Part shown: positions 28,079 through 37,416 of the stretch, piece after piece | Layout of the letters: each line of letters begins with the position of its first letter | Numbering within the stretch: position 1 is the first letter of the stretch | Origin: CBDBZL01 sp965213545 | Lineage (GTDB): Bacteria > Pseudomonadota > Alphaproteobacteria > Sphingomonadales > Sphingomonadaceae | Reading direction: 5' to 3' | Length of the DNA stretch: 64,000 nucleotides | NCBI GenBank assembly: GCA_965213545.1 | Contig: CBDBZL010000001.1 | Coordinates: forward strand, 558,001-622,000 | The notes under the pieces: generated by a model | What the model saw: the letters and a program-made list of their open reading frames with translations, nothing else | Databases searched by the model: none | What the model was told of the DNA's origin: nothing | Program-made: the position numbers and the translations under genes

Positions 28079-29098
28079 TCAGGCGGCGGCCAGCAGGTCC
28101 TTTGCCGGTGGGCTTGCCTCGAGCAGTTCGAGCAACCCGCGTTCCTGACGCGCCAGAAAGCGGGTCTTGCGCGGCAGTTTCAGTTCCTTGCGCCAGGCCA
28201 ACTGGCCATCGACCAGCGCCACCACCGCGGGGTGGACATAGCTTTTTCTCGCGATGGCAGGCGTATTGCCCAACTTGTCCGACACTTCTTCCATCAGCGC
28301 CTTAATCGTCAGCACCTGCTTGGAGCGTGCCAACAGCTCGAAGGCCAGCACGCTGGCATGCCAAGTGCGGAAGTTCTTGGCAGTGAAATCCTCGCCCATC
28401 GTCTCGCGCAGGTAATTATTGACCTCGCCCGACCCGACATGGTGCACCTTGCCGTCCTCGCCTGGGTACTGGAACAGATGCTGGCCGGGCAGGTCCTGCA
28501 TCTTGCGCACAAAATGCGCCAGCCGCCGATCGGTGATGGTCACCTCTCGCAGCTTGCCGCTCTTGGCGCGGAACTTGAGCCTGAGCGCGGCGCCCTTCAC
28601 CTCGGCATGTTCCTGCCGCAAGGTGGTGGCGCCGAAACTGTTATTGGCCTTGGCATAGGCCTCGTTGCCGATCCGCACGATGCCCAGATCGAGAAGCCGC
28701 ACGATGCTGGCGATAGCATGCTCGCGCGTAACCTTGGACCCGGCTAGGTCTGCCTCGACCCGCTTCCTCACCAGCGGCAGCAACTCTCCGAACACACGCG
28801 CGGCATCGAACTTCTCGCTTTCGCGCGCGATGCGGAAATCAGGATGATAGCGATATTGCTTGCGGCCCTTCGCATCCACCCCGGTAGCCAGGATATGGCC
28901 GTTATCCGCCGGGCAGAACCACGCCTCCTCATAAGCGGGTGGCAAGCCTACGGCATTGAGCCGGTCGATCTCGTCGCGCTCGGTGATCCGGCTTCCCTTG
29001 GCATCATGATACGCCCAGCCGCGCCCTGCGCGCCGGCGCGAGATGCCGGGAAGGTCGTCATCGACATAGATAAGCTTGGAGCCGGTTGTCTTGGCCAT
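28079..29098 (-). CDS. DNA topoisomerase IB
   Basis: A 339-residue type IB topoisomerase of the bacterial, poxvirus-like group that relaxes supercoils through a 3'-phosphotyrosine. The N-terminal domain (DDDLPGISRRRAGRGWAYHD) and catalytic domain (RIGNEAYAKANNSFGATTLR, KNFRTWHASVLAFE) are complete, with the nucleophile Tyr287 in IARKSYVHP. Active-site Arg/Lys/His residues lie in the quoted segments. It is monocistronic and divergent from the GST gene. Confidence 0.94.
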   Translation of the reverse strand: MAKTTGSKLIYVDDDLPGISRRRAGRGWAYHDAKGSRITERDEIDRLNAVGLPPAYEEAWFCPADNGHILATGVDAKGRKQYRYHPDFRIARESEKFDAARVFGELLPLVRKRVEADLAGSKVTREHAIASIVRLLDLGIVRIGNEAYAKANNSFGATTLRQEHAEVKGAALRLKFRAKSGKLREVTITDRRLAHFVRKMQDLPGQHLFQYPGEDGKVHHVGSGEVNNYLRETMGEDFTAKNFRTWHASVLAFELLARSKQVLTIKALMEEVSDKLGNTPAIARKSYVHPAVVALVDGQLAWRKELKLPRKTRFLARQERGLLELLEASPPAKDLLAAA

Positions 29099-29282
29099 CG
29101 CGAGAAGAACGTCGCCTGTGCGCGACCGGTTCCGCTACTCACGGGTGCCGGACCGGCGGTCTTTCACGCACCGACGGCACCGCCTTCAATCGAAGGAAGG
29201 AGCAGAGCGGGCATTGCCCGCAGCCGCATGGTGCTCCACCTTGTGCCCACGATACCCCGCATCGAATCAGGAGCATCTCCCC

Positions 29283-30155
29283 ATGGCCGATAGCTACAGC
29301 CCGCCCGAAGTTTGGACCCCGAACGAGGCGATGGGCGGAACCTTCGGCTCGATCAATCGCCCCACCGCAGGCGCACGCGAGGAGCGCGAGTTGCCTTCCG
29401 GCGAGCACCCCTACCAGCTCTATTCGCTGGCCACGCCCAACGGCCAGAAGGCTTCGATCATGCTCGAGGAACTGATCGAGGCGGGTCACGGTCAGGCACA
29501 GTACGACGCCTGGCGGATCGATATTTCCAAGGGCGAGCAGTTCGGTTCGGGCTTTGTCGCCATCAATCCCAATTCCAAGATCCCCGCGCTGGTCGATCGC
29601 ACCGGACCCGAACCTGTCCGGGTTTTCGAAAGCGGCGCCATCCTGCTGCATCTCGCCGACAAGTATGATTGCTTCCTACCCAGTATGGGCGCCGTTCGCG
29701 CTGAAGCTTTGAGCTGGCTGTTCTGGCAGATGGGAACCGCGCCTTTCATTGGCGGTGGCTTCGGCCATTTCTATAAATACGCGCCCGAGCGCTGGAAATA
29801 TCCGATCGACCGATACGCCATGGAGACCAAGCGGATCTTCGCGGTGGCCGACATGCAACTGGCGGACAATGAGTACCTTGCTGGCGACGCCTACACACTG
29901 GCCGACATCGCCAATTACCCCTGGTTCAGCGGATTGTGGCACGACCAGGCCTACGAGGGGGCGGCGCGCTTTCTTTCGTTGGAGGAATACGAACATGTCG
30001 GTCGCTGGGTAAAGGCGCTCGATGCACGCCCCGGTGTCATCCGCGGCCGGCTGGTAAATAGCGACGCCATGCCCGAACGTCACTCAGCCGGCGACTTCGA
30101 CAAGGTGGAAGACAGAAGCCTGTTCGAGCCGGTGCGCAACAGCAAGCGCACCTGA
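29283..30155 (+). CDS. yghU: YghU-type glutathione S-transferase (disulfide-bond reductase)
   Basis: A 290-residue Nu-class GST homologue. It has the long N-terminal extension EVWTPNEAMGGTFGSINRPT, thioredoxin-fold domain HPYQLYSLATPNGQKASIML with INPNSKIPALVD and ESGAILLHLADK, and all-helical C-terminal domain ending LADIANYPWF. E. coli YghU reduces disulfides using two glutathiones. The start MADSYSPPE is supported by AGGAG ten bases upstream. The frame is open upstream but without homology. Confidence 0.93.
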   Translation: MADSYSPPEVWTPNEAMGGTFGSINRPTAGAREERELPSGEHPYQLYSLATPNGQKASIMLEELIEAGHGQAQYDAWRIDISKGEQFGSGFVAINPNSKIPALVDRTGPEPVRVFESGAILLHLADKYDCFLPSMGAVRAEALSWLFWQMGTAPFIGGGFGHFYKYAPERWKYPIDRYAMETKRIFAVADMQLADNEYLAGDAYTLADIANYPWFSGLWHDQAYEGAARFLSLEEYEHVGRWVKALDARPGVIRGRLVNSDAMPERHSAGDFDKVEDRSLFEPVRNSKRT

Positions 30156-30259
30156 TCGGGTCAAGCACTGCGGCGCCGCGCGCAGTGCTGCGCAGCGGCG
30201 CGCGCTGGCGCCCCTTCACACGTGCTCCTAGGTCGCTATAGAACCCGCGCCGTGCCTGG

Positions 30260-30334
30260 TGGGGTGTAGCCAAGCGGTAAGGCACCGGTTTTTGGTACCG
30301 GCATGCGCAGGTTCGAATCCTGCCACCCCAGCCA
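30260..30334 (+). tRNA. tRNA-Gln (anticodon TTG), CCA encoded
   Basis: Acceptor stem tggggtg pairs with caccccA. The D-arm gtagccaagcggtaaggc and anticodon stem ccggt/accgg enclose loop ttttggt, so the anticodon is TTG. The T-arm is gcaggttcgaatcctgc. Discriminator G and an encoded CCA end the gene. It marks the left boundary of the accessory catabolic locus. Confidence 0.97.
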
Positions 30335-30362
30335 CGCAAGTACAAATCGAACCGACCCTCGC

Positions 30363-31841
30363 TCAAACAGGTTCGAACGCGGCATCCTCCACCTTGCCTC
30401 CCATCAGCGCTGCCTTGCGTTTCTGAAGCGTATTCTGAGCATCGTCATAGGTCTCACGCGTCACTCTCAGCATACCGTAGAAGATCGCCGCGATCAGTCC
30501 GGGGATGGTGGAAAGGACAAAGGCGCCGGCCAAGGCCATCAGCACGGTTTCAGAGACCTCACCGGGGCGCGCCCTGTCGGGAAAGGCGATGATGGTGAGA
30601 ACCCAGCCGGCGAGCGCGGTTCCGATCGCCTGATCGACGCGGGCGAAAAGCGTGCGGGCGGCGTAGAGAATCCCCTCCTGCCGCAGACCGTATTTCACCT
30701 CGTTCTCATCGGCAATGTCGGCAAGCGCGGAGTAAACCGTAGTCGTCATCACGCTGTAAGGGGCATGCTGAAGGACCGAGAACGCGATCAGTATCCACAG
30801 CAGGTTGGGAGTATCGGCAGATAGGATGCCCAGATATCCCAGCGACAATGGCAGCGCGGGTCCGATGCAATAGATTGCGACCGCGAACCCGCCCGTCCAG
30901 CGTTTGTCGAACCGCTCGTGCAGGCGGGTGACGGCAAAGGCTCCAAACAGATATCCTATGAAGCTTCCGATCGCGAAGAGGCTGATCTGGGTGTTGTCGA
31001 TCTGCCAGAAGTAGCTTGCCGCATAGAACCACAGGCCCGCACGCACTCCCGTCATCAGTGAAAGGAAGAACATGCCTATAAGGAGGACGATGTAGTTCCT
31101 GTTCGAACAGGCCTTCATGAAATCCCGGAAAAATTCGACCGGCCCGAACCTTGGTGTATTGGGTGCCGCCTGTTGCAGGTAAGGAATGAACTTCTTGGTC
31201 GAAAGCGCCGAGATCGTACAAAAGAGGATTATGAGCGCGGCGAAGCTGAGCCCGAACTCGTCGTAGCGGGACGGATCGAGCGCGCCGTTGCTGAACTCTT
31301 CCGTCGTCCGGAAGAACCAGGCAAACGACAGGACCCAGCCGAGCGTATCGCCGATCCACAGAAAGAAGGTGTTGTACGCCATGACGCTGGATCGGCCCAG
31401 ATAATCATCCGAAAGCTCGCCCCCCAAGGCCATGTGCGGCGTGTGGTAGAGCGACATGCACTGCAGCAGCGCCACGTTGAAGGTGGTAAGCCAGACCAGC
31501 TCCCAGATTTCATCGAGACCATTGGGCGGATTGAAGAGGAGGTAAAAGCAAAGGGCGCCTGGCAGGATCGATGCAAACAGGAAGGGGTGGCGCCGCCCGA
31601 TCCGCGTCTTGACCCGGTCCGACCACGAGCCGACCAGCGGATCGAACACCGCGTTGACGACCATTCCGATCGCCAGGGCCGTTCCCACGTGCCCGGCTTC
31701 CAAGCCCCGTACCTGGTTGTAGAAGATGAGAAGAAAGCTGGCAGTGGTCGTGTAGACGATCGCTTCGGCGGTGCTGCCAAGACCGTATGTCGCCTTGTCC
31801 AATGGACGTAGGGGAGGTTTCCCCGGAAGCGTTGCCGACAT
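30363..31841 (-). CDS. GPH-family (MFS_2) sugar/glycoside cation symporter
   Basis: A 492-residue, 12-helix transporter of the glycoside-pentoside-hexuronide (melibiose permease) family. Typical sites: LDKATYGLGSTAEAIVY at the N terminus, DPLVGSWSDRVKTRIGRRHP (loop 2-3 signature), YHTPHMALGGELSDDY and the later DENEVKYGLRQEGILYA. The start MSATLPG is supported by GGAG six bases upstream. It is divergent from the first NTF2-like gene (94-base gap), so it likely imports the substrate or product of the adjoining locus. Substrate unknown; family members carry glycosides but some carry other organic anions. Confidence 0.88.
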   Translation of the reverse strand: MSATLPGKPPLRPLDKATYGLGSTAEAIVYTTTASFLLIFYNQVRGLEAGHVGTALAIGMVVNAVFDPLVGSWSDRVKTRIGRRHPFLFASILPGALCFYLLFNPPNGLDEIWELVWLTTFNVALLQCMSLYHTPHMALGGELSDDYLGRSSVMAYNTFFLWIGDTLGWVLSFAWFFRTTEEFSNGALDPSRYDEFGLSFAALIILFCTISALSTKKFIPYLQQAAPNTPRFGPVEFFRDFMKACSNRNYIVLLIGMFFLSLMTGVRAGLWFYAASYFWQIDNTQISLFAIGSFIGYLFGAFAVTRLHERFDKRWTGGFAVAIYCIGPALPLSLGYLGILSADTPNLLWILIAFSVLQHAPYSVMTTTVYSALADIADENEVKYGLRQEGILYAARTLFARVDQAIGTALAGWVLTIIAFPDRARPGEVSETVLMALAGAFVLSTIPGLIAAIFYGMLRVTRETYDDAQNTLQKRKAALMGGKVEDAAFEPV

Positions 31842-31935
31842 CTTTTTCTCCACCCGCAATCGCGCCCTTTATGAGCCGCTTGACGCTCGCCTAATGCATC
31901 CGCATGCAGAACGCCAGCCGCAGATGAGGTTCGCG

Positions 31936-32970
31936 ATGGAAGCACAGGGACGACTGCTCGAACTGGCGCGAGCGCTCTCGAACGCACGGGCCGAGGACAC
32001 GGCAGGCATACTGGCCGGTCACTTCGCCGGGCAGGCGGTCCATCGGTTCTCTGCACCGTTCGAGCAAGCGGACACGCCAGAGGCTGCGTCCGAGGTGTTC
32101 TGGACGCCGCTGAGGCGGGCGCTTCCCGATTTTTCCATCCAGCCCGCCATCTCGCTTCAGGGCGAGTACGAAGGCTACCGGCATGCCAGCCTGCTGGGGT
32201 TCGTGGTGGGGAACTTCATCGAGGACCTGGTCGGCATACCCCACACCGGTAAGCTGGCCACGCTCCGGTTCGCGATGAACGCCGTCTATGATGGCGCGAC
32301 GGCAATCGCATGCTTCATCATGTTCGATCTGCTCGAGTTGATCCGGCTCGCCGGCTATTTTCCGCTTCGGCCGATGCCCGGATCGCAGATCGAATGGATT
32401 TTCCCGACGAGCGATGTCGATGCTGCGGATGGTAAGGAGCACCACGACGCGCTGAAGATCATCCGCAAGATGCAACGCGGGCTGCCCGCCGGACCCGCGG
32501 TGGTCGATCGGGCGAGCGCCGCGGCGCATCACAGTCCGCATTGGGCCGCGCGAATGAACTGGTTCGGCCCTGCCGGCATCGGATCGTCGCGAGGAATGGA
32601 GGGGTTTCGCGATTCGCACGGCGCTTTGTTTCTGCGCGCCTTCCAGGACCGGTGCGGTATTCCGAGAGCCGAAGAGGGTCCGATCGAAAGGCCGGGGCAC
32701 TTCTGCGAGATCGGCGATGGCAATCTGGCAATGACCGCTGGCTGGCCGGCAATGAGGGGGCGGCACACGGGATCGCAATGGCTCGGGCTGCCGCCGACCG
32801 GCCAAGAGATCGAGATGCGTGTGGCAGATTGGTATCGGTTGGACGAAAAAGGACGCATCACCGACAACTGGGTAATGATGGACATCCCCCATATGCTTGA
32901 ACAACTGGGTCTGAACGTGTTCGAGGATCTGCCGTTCGCCGCCGATCCGACGCTTTCGCGCCTGCCTTGA
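31936..32970 (+). CDS. SnoaL/NTF2-like protein with two domains (copy A)
   Basis: A 344-residue protein built of two NTF2-fold halves. Residues about 1-150 (SNARAEDTAGILAGHFAGQA, ...GYRHASLLGFVVGNFIEDLV) form the first. Residues about 190-340 (NWFGPAGIGSSRGMEGFRDS, ...ADWYRLDEKGRITDNWVMMD) form the second, recalling polyketide-cyclase/ester-cyclase SnoaL proteins. A GAGG six bases before the ATG at 31936 decides the start; ATGs at 31924 and 31894 remain possible. A second double-domain protein of similar plan lies at 41.1-42.2 kb. Enzymatic role is unknown: SnoaL folds are used for cyclisation, dehydration, isomerisation or binding. Confidence 0.75.
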   Translation: MEAQGRLLELARALSNARAEDTAGILAGHFAGQAVHRFSAPFEQADTPEAASEVFWTPLRRALPDFSIQPAISLQGEYEGYRHASLLGFVVGNFIEDLVGIPHTGKLATLRFAMNAVYDGATAIACFIMFDLLELIRLAGYFPLRPMPGSQIEWIFPTSDVDAADGKEHHDALKIIRKMQRGLPAGPAVVDRASAAAHHSPHWAARMNWFGPAGIGSSRGMEGFRDSHGALFLRAFQDRCGIPRAEEGPIERPGHFCEIGDGNLAMTAGWPAMRGRHTGSQWLGLPPTGQEIEMRVADWYRLDEKGRITDNWVMMDIPHMLEQLGLNVFEDLPFAADPTLSRLP

Positions 32971-33049
32971 CGGCGATCTTGCATCCGACTGCACCCCAAT
33001 GCCTATCGTCCAATGTCCAGCATACCTTCAAGGGCGCCTGGCCGAGGTC

Positions 33050-33078
33050 TTGTCATCTGACTGCGGTTGCAATATGCC
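33050..33078 (+). promoter_or_regulatory. Candidate sigma70-like promoter of the TonB receptor gene
   Basis: TTGTCA (33050-33055), a 17-base spacer and TATGCC (33073-33078) lie 25 bases before the receptor ATG, leaving a leader of about 18 bases that includes GGGAGG. The -35 is good and the -10 moderate. No operator could be identified. Confidence 0.4.
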
Positions 33079-33102
33079 GCTTCGGATATTTGGGAGGGAT
33101 AC

Positions 33103-35961
33103 ATGACCATTTTGGGCCGTCGCATAGTTATGGGATTGATGACGGGGGTTGCGCCGCTGACGCTGGCCATTCCTCAGGCCGCTTTCGCCCAGCAGACCGG
33201 CACTCCCAACGCGCTGGAATCTTCGCCGGATGCGCCTGCCCAGACCTCCGGAGTTGACCTTATCGTAGTCACCGCGCAACGGCGCGAAGAGAACCTTCAA
33301 GATGTCCCCATCTCCGTCGCGGTTGTCGGCCGCGAAGAGATCAGGAACAAGGATCTCAGCGACATCAGCCGCCTCGAGCAGGTCGTGCCCGGTCTTAGGC
33401 TGGCCCGCTCCGGCTCCGCGCAGCGACCGGCGATACGTGGCGTCTATACCGAGGCAGTCGGTCTGAACTCCGACCCGCGTATCGGGTTCTATATCGACGA
33501 GATCTATCAGGCCCGGCCCCAGCAGGCGACCGCGGCGCTTGTCGATCTTGCCCGGATCGAGGTGCAGAAGGGTCCTCAGGGCACGCTCTTCGGCCGCAAC
33601 AGCTATGGCGGCAACATTTCGCTGACCACCGCCGAACCGGTTGATTTCGCGGAAGCCGGTATCGACGTCATCGTCGGCAATTATGATCGTGTCCGCGGCG
33701 AAGCCTTCGCCAACGTCCCGCTAGCCGATGGCTTTGCCCTGCGCGTTGCAGGTGCCATCGAGCGCCGGGACGGCTTTCTGGAAAGCGTCGTGACGCCCGA
33801 TGCCGATCTGCAGGACAAGCACGAGGACTACGTTCGCGGAACGCTGCGCTGGGCACCGCCCGGACTGGAAGATCGGCTGGAGGTCCTGTTGCGGGGCAGC
33901 TACTTCGAGCGCGGCGGTGCGGGCTTCAACGCGGTCAACGGCAAGGTGATCGGCGTGGCCGTCGATCCTTCCCTTATAACGCCGCCCGGCGGCAGCCTGG
34001 TGTTCAATGGGCAGACCTACACGTTCACCGGCACCGCGCCGGGTCTGGGCGGGTTCAACGGCCTCAACCCGGGCACGGGCACGCTGTTTCCCTTCACCAA
34101 CGCCTTCCGCGACAATGTTCCCGACATCAATGGCGCGGACGTGGGCGTTCCTGTCCCCGGCGCCTACAAGAACGTCTACGATGCTACACCGTTCGAAGAT
34201 CTAACTCAGGAGCAGTATAGCGGCGTTATAAACTTCGACCTTACGGACAATATCAGGCTGCGCTCGATAACATCGTACACCAAGTTCGATACGGTGGCCG
34301 GTGGCGACGGTGACGGTGCCGCCATTCCGCTGCGCTACTTCGTTGCAGGAACGAACTCGGACGTCTTCACCCAGGAGTTCCAGTTGCAGTCGGCGGACAT
34401 CGGCAATCCCCTGCAATATACCGTGGGCGCGTTCTATCTGAGCGAGAAGGGGCGCGACGGGAACTCATTCTACTATCTCAACCGCGACTACACCACGGCG
34501 ACCGCGGCGGCTCGCGGTCTGCCTGTATATTACGGCGGCATCGGCGGTTTTGGCGCCTCCAACGGGTGCCAGTTCAGCTTCACGACCCCGCCCGGATCGT
34601 GCAGCCTGAACTTCACGACCGGCAACTTGTTCGATTCGCGCAGTGTCAACGAAGCAGAGACCAAGTCTTATGCCGTCTACGGTCAGGCATCCTACACCTT
34701 GTTCGATCAGCTTACCCTGACCCTGGGGGGGCGCTATACGATCGACGAAAAGAAGTACAAAAGCATTGCCCAGTCGCCTGCCGACGGAACCCTATTCGCG
34801 GGACAGTTCGCGGCGCAGCAGGGTTTTGCCAACCCGAACAACTATTATGCCGTCAATCCGTTCTTCAGCGATGAATTCAATACAACCTGCGGTGGGTTCA
34901 CACCTCAGGGTATCTCGACCAACCAGAGCGACGTTCCGGTCGCGATCGTGCCAAATTATTTCGTAACGCTTTGCGGTGAACGCGATTTCGAGTTCTTTAC
35001 CTGGCGCGCTGCTGTCGATTACGAGATCACCCCGGAAAACATGGTCTACGCCAGCTACAGTAAGGGAGCGCACTCCGGCGGCTTTGGTTCAGGCGCTTTC
35101 GCCGCCAACGCAGCGGGCGGGTCGTTCACGACCTTTGATGAGGAAACCGTCGACGCGTTCGAAATCGGATCCAAGAACCAGTTCTTCGACGGGCGCCTCC
35201 GGCTCAACATAGCCGCCTTCTATAACAGGTACGAAGATCTTCAGGAGCAGGGAACGCAGGCCATCCAGGTGCAACCGGCGCCCGCTCCACCGCAGAACGT
35301 CACGACGATCTTCAACATCGCGGGTCAGGATGCCTATGGCGTCGAGCTCGATCTGGTCGCCGTTCCGGTGCGGGGTCTGACCATCAATGCGGCGGTCAAC
35401 TACCTGCGGTCGCGCTACGATGAGTTCCCCCGCTTCGCGCCGGCGAACTTCATCTGCTTCTACATCTCCCAGCCTTCTTGCGGCGCCGGAGCATTTCCTC
35501 CGACGGCACCTCAGAACTACGGCATAGGCGGCGGATATTTTCCGAACGCGCAAACTAACCCTGAGGATTTTGTGGCAACGGGCATCAACAACTTTAACTT
35601 CGCCTATATCCCCACCGATCTGCGCGTTCAGAACACGCCGGACTGGTCCGGGCAATTCGGCGTGGCGTATGAGATCGACCTGGGCGCGGCCGGCATCGTG
35701 ACGCCGCAGGTCAACACCCAGTGGACAGGCCCCTATCTTCTGTCCCCATCGGCCCCGAACATCGAGCAGGACAGCTTCTTCAAGACCGACGCCCGGATCA
35801 CCTGGGAATCGGAGGACGGGGTGTACAGCGCGCAGGTGTTCGTCCACAATATCGAGGATGAAGCCACGCTGGGCCGTATAACGGTACGTTCCAATGGCGA
35901 GATCCAGGGCACTTATAACGATCCTCGTACCTACGGCGTGCGGGTTGGTTTCCGGTACTAG
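33103..35961 (+). CDS. TonB-dependent outer-membrane receptor (substrate unknown)
   Basis: A 952-residue TonB-dependent receptor. The signal peptide (IPQAAFA cleavage near residue 30) is followed by the TonB-box/plug region VDLIVVTAQRREENLQDVPI, VQKGPQGTLFGRNSYGGNIS and a large beta barrel. It ends in an aromatic residue (RVGFRY) as expected for BAM insertion. The class with IVVTAQRREE/NLQDVP is abundant in sphingomonads and imports diverse organic nutrients, not only siderophores. GGGAGG lies before the ATG. It is followed by a strong terminator and is flanked by transporter and amine-metabolism genes, so uptake of their substrate is the best guess. Confidence 0.93.
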   Translation: MTILGRRIVMGLMTGVAPLTLAIPQAAFAQQTGTPNALESSPDAPAQTSGVDLIVVTAQRREENLQDVPISVAVVGREEIRNKDLSDISRLEQVVPGLRLARSGSAQRPAIRGVYTEAVGLNSDPRIGFYIDEIYQARPQQATAALVDLARIEVQKGPQGTLFGRNSYGGNISLTTAEPVDFAEAGIDVIVGNYDRVRGEAFANVPLADGFALRVAGAIERRDGFLESVVTPDADLQDKHEDYVRGTLRWAPPGLEDRLEVLLRGSYFERGGAGFNAVNGKVIGVAVDPSLITPPGGSLVFNGQTYTFTGTAPGLGGFNGLNPGTGTLFPFTNAFRDNVPDINGADVGVPVPGAYKNVYDATPFEDLTQEQYSGVINFDLTDNIRLRSITSYTKFDTVAGGDGDGAAIPLRYFVAGTNSDVFTQEFQLQSADIGNPLQYTVGAFYLSEKGRDGNSFYYLNRDYTTATAAARGLPVYYGGIGGFGASNGCQFSFTTPPGSCSLNFTTGNLFDSRSVNEAETKSYAVYGQASYTLFDQLTLTLGGRYTIDEKKYKSIAQSPADGTLFAGQFAAQQGFANPNNYYAVNPFFSDEFNTTCGGFTPQGISTNQSDVPVAIVPNYFVTLCGERDFEFFTWRAAVDYEITPENMVYASYSKGAHSGGFGSGAFAANAAGGSFTTFDEETVDAFEIGSKNQFFDGRLRLNIAAFYNRYEDLQEQGTQAIQVQPAPAPPQNVTTIFNIAGQDAYGVELDLVAVPVRGLTINAAVNYLRSRYDEFPRFAPANFICFYISQPSCGAGAFPPTAPQNYGIGGGYFPNAQTNPEDFVATGINNFNFAYIPTDLRVQNTPDWSGQFGVAYEIDLGAAGIVTPQVNTQWTGPYLLSPSAPNIEQDSFFKTDARITWESEDGVYSAQVFVHNIEDEATLGRITVRSNGEIQGTYNDPRTYGVRVGFRY

Positions 35962-36013
35962 GCACGCGCAAATACCGGTCCGGTAAGTTCGGGGGACCAT
36001 TAAAGATTGCTGG

Positions 36014-36056
36014 ACGGTTGTGGCGCGCTCGTTAGGTCGCGCCACAACCGTTTTTT
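36014..36056 (+). terminator. Rho-independent terminator after the TonB receptor
   Basis: A perfect 14-bp stem, acggttgtggcgcg (36014-36027) with cgcgccacaaccgt (36038-36051), a ten-base loop and TTTTTT. It lies about 50 bases after the receptor stop and faces the convergent MFS gene. The T-tract exists only on the plus strand. Confidence 0.9.
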
Positions 36057-36180
36057 GCGCTCGCTCTGCCCTGCCTCGCCGCTTCGCTCCACCGGGCGAT
36101 GATCGTCCAAGACTGTATGGCGCTCGCTTGCGAAGCCGCTTGAAGCTGCGCTCGGTCACTGCCCGCGGCAGGATTATGCC

Positions 36181-37416
36181 TTACTGCGATGCCTTCCTGG
36201 CATGGGTCTCGGGCAGCGCGAACCACACCACCGCGCCGATCGCGAAGCCGACCACCGCCAGCGACATCGCGGCGCCAAGACCGAAGGACCCGGCAATCTC
36301 GCCGGTCACCAGCGGCGCGGTCATCGAGACGATGCGACCCCAGTTGAAGATCGACATGGCCGAGGAGCGAACCCTGGTAGGATACATCTCCGAGATCCAC
36401 GGAGCCCAGGCGACCGAGGCGGTCATGGCGAAACCCCAGGCAAAGCCGAACAACGCGAACTGGGTGGGCGTTGTCGCCACGGTGAGATAAAGCAGCACCG
36501 CCACGGCAGCGAGCGCGAACCCCACTCCGACGGGTTTGCGACCATAGCGGTCGGCGAACCATCCCCAGAAGAACCCGCCCAGCAACGCGCCCGCAAACTG
36601 GGTGGCGACGATGTTACCGATCACCTCGGGCGTGAAGCCCTGATCGTCCTTGAGGAAGGTGGTAGTCCACCCGGCGAAGGCCTGATAGGCGAAAAAGTTG
36701 AGCGCAACCAAGGCGAACAACAGCCATGTGTTGCGTCGCAGCACCGGCGAGAAGAGTTCGAGCAAAGGTGGCTTGGTGCTTTTGGGCTCATTCGGATCAG
36801 CACCCCAGGCGAGCATTCGGCGGTCGTCCGGGACCAACCACAATATCAGCGGCGAAAGAAGGATCGCGGGAACCGACCCGATAAGCAACAGCACATGCCA
36901 GTCGGCGCGTTCGGCAAAAAGGCCATATGCCATGCCCAAAACGATGACCGACAGGTTGTAGGTTCCCTGGCCGACACTGGTGAGCTTGCCGCGAACGCTG
37001 CCTGAAAACAGGCCCATGTAGGTGGCGATGAGGACCGGGAAGTTGGCCCCGAGGAACAGGCCGAGCACGAACCTTTGCACGATGAGACCCAGATAGGTCT
37101 CCACCAGCACGCCCACCGCTGCCGCCACCGCGGTTCCCAGCACGATTACAAAGAGCACCGGCCGCCTGCCGAAACGGTCGGCCAAGGCACCGAAGGCGAC
37201 CGCCCCGATCAGCGCCCCGAGGCTTTGCGCGGTATAGGCGGAGCCGGCCTGGGTAAGCGTCAGCCCCAGGTCATCGCGAATCTGCGGGCGTAGAACGTCC
37301 ACCGTGTTCCACGACCACCCGTAGAAGAACTCGAACACCATCAGCAGCACGAAAGCTGCCGCCCGGCGCGCAAGCGGGATGTCCTCGGCGCGGATGGAGG
37401 TTTCCGAGCCTTTCAC
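36181..37416 (-). CDS. MFS transporter (AAHS-like)
   Basis: A 411-residue, 12-helix MFS permease. It shows the MFS signature GALADRFGRRPVL in loop 2-3 and a repeated GWFADRYGRKPVG in loop 8-9, with PETHA at the end. The N-terminal FEFFYGWSWNTVDVLRPQIR resembles aromatic-acid:proton or sialate-type symporters, but this does not fix the substrate. Its GTG start overlaps the stop of the ornithine-cyclodeaminase-like gene (GTGA), so the two form an operon: transport plus reduction. Confidence 0.86.
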   Translation of the reverse strand: MKGSETSIRAEDIPLARRAAAFVLLMVFEFFYGWSWNTVDVLRPQIRDDLGLTLTQAGSAYTAQSLGALIGAVAFGALADRFGRRPVLFVIVLGTAVAAAVGVLVETYLGLIVQRFVLGLFLGANFPVLIATYMGLFSGSVRGKLTSVGQGTYNLSVIVLGMAYGLFAERADWHVLLLIGSVPAILLSPLILWLVPDDRRMLAWGADPNEPKSTKPPLLELFSPVLRRNTWLLFALVALNFFAYQAFAGWTTTFLKDDQGFTPEVIGNIVATQFAGALLGGFFWGWFADRYGRKPVGVGFALAAVAVLLYLTVATTPTQFALFGFAWGFAMTASVAWAPWISEMYPTRVRSSAMSIFNWGRIVSMTAPLVTGEIAGSFGLGAAMSLAVVGFAIGAVVWFALPETHARKASQ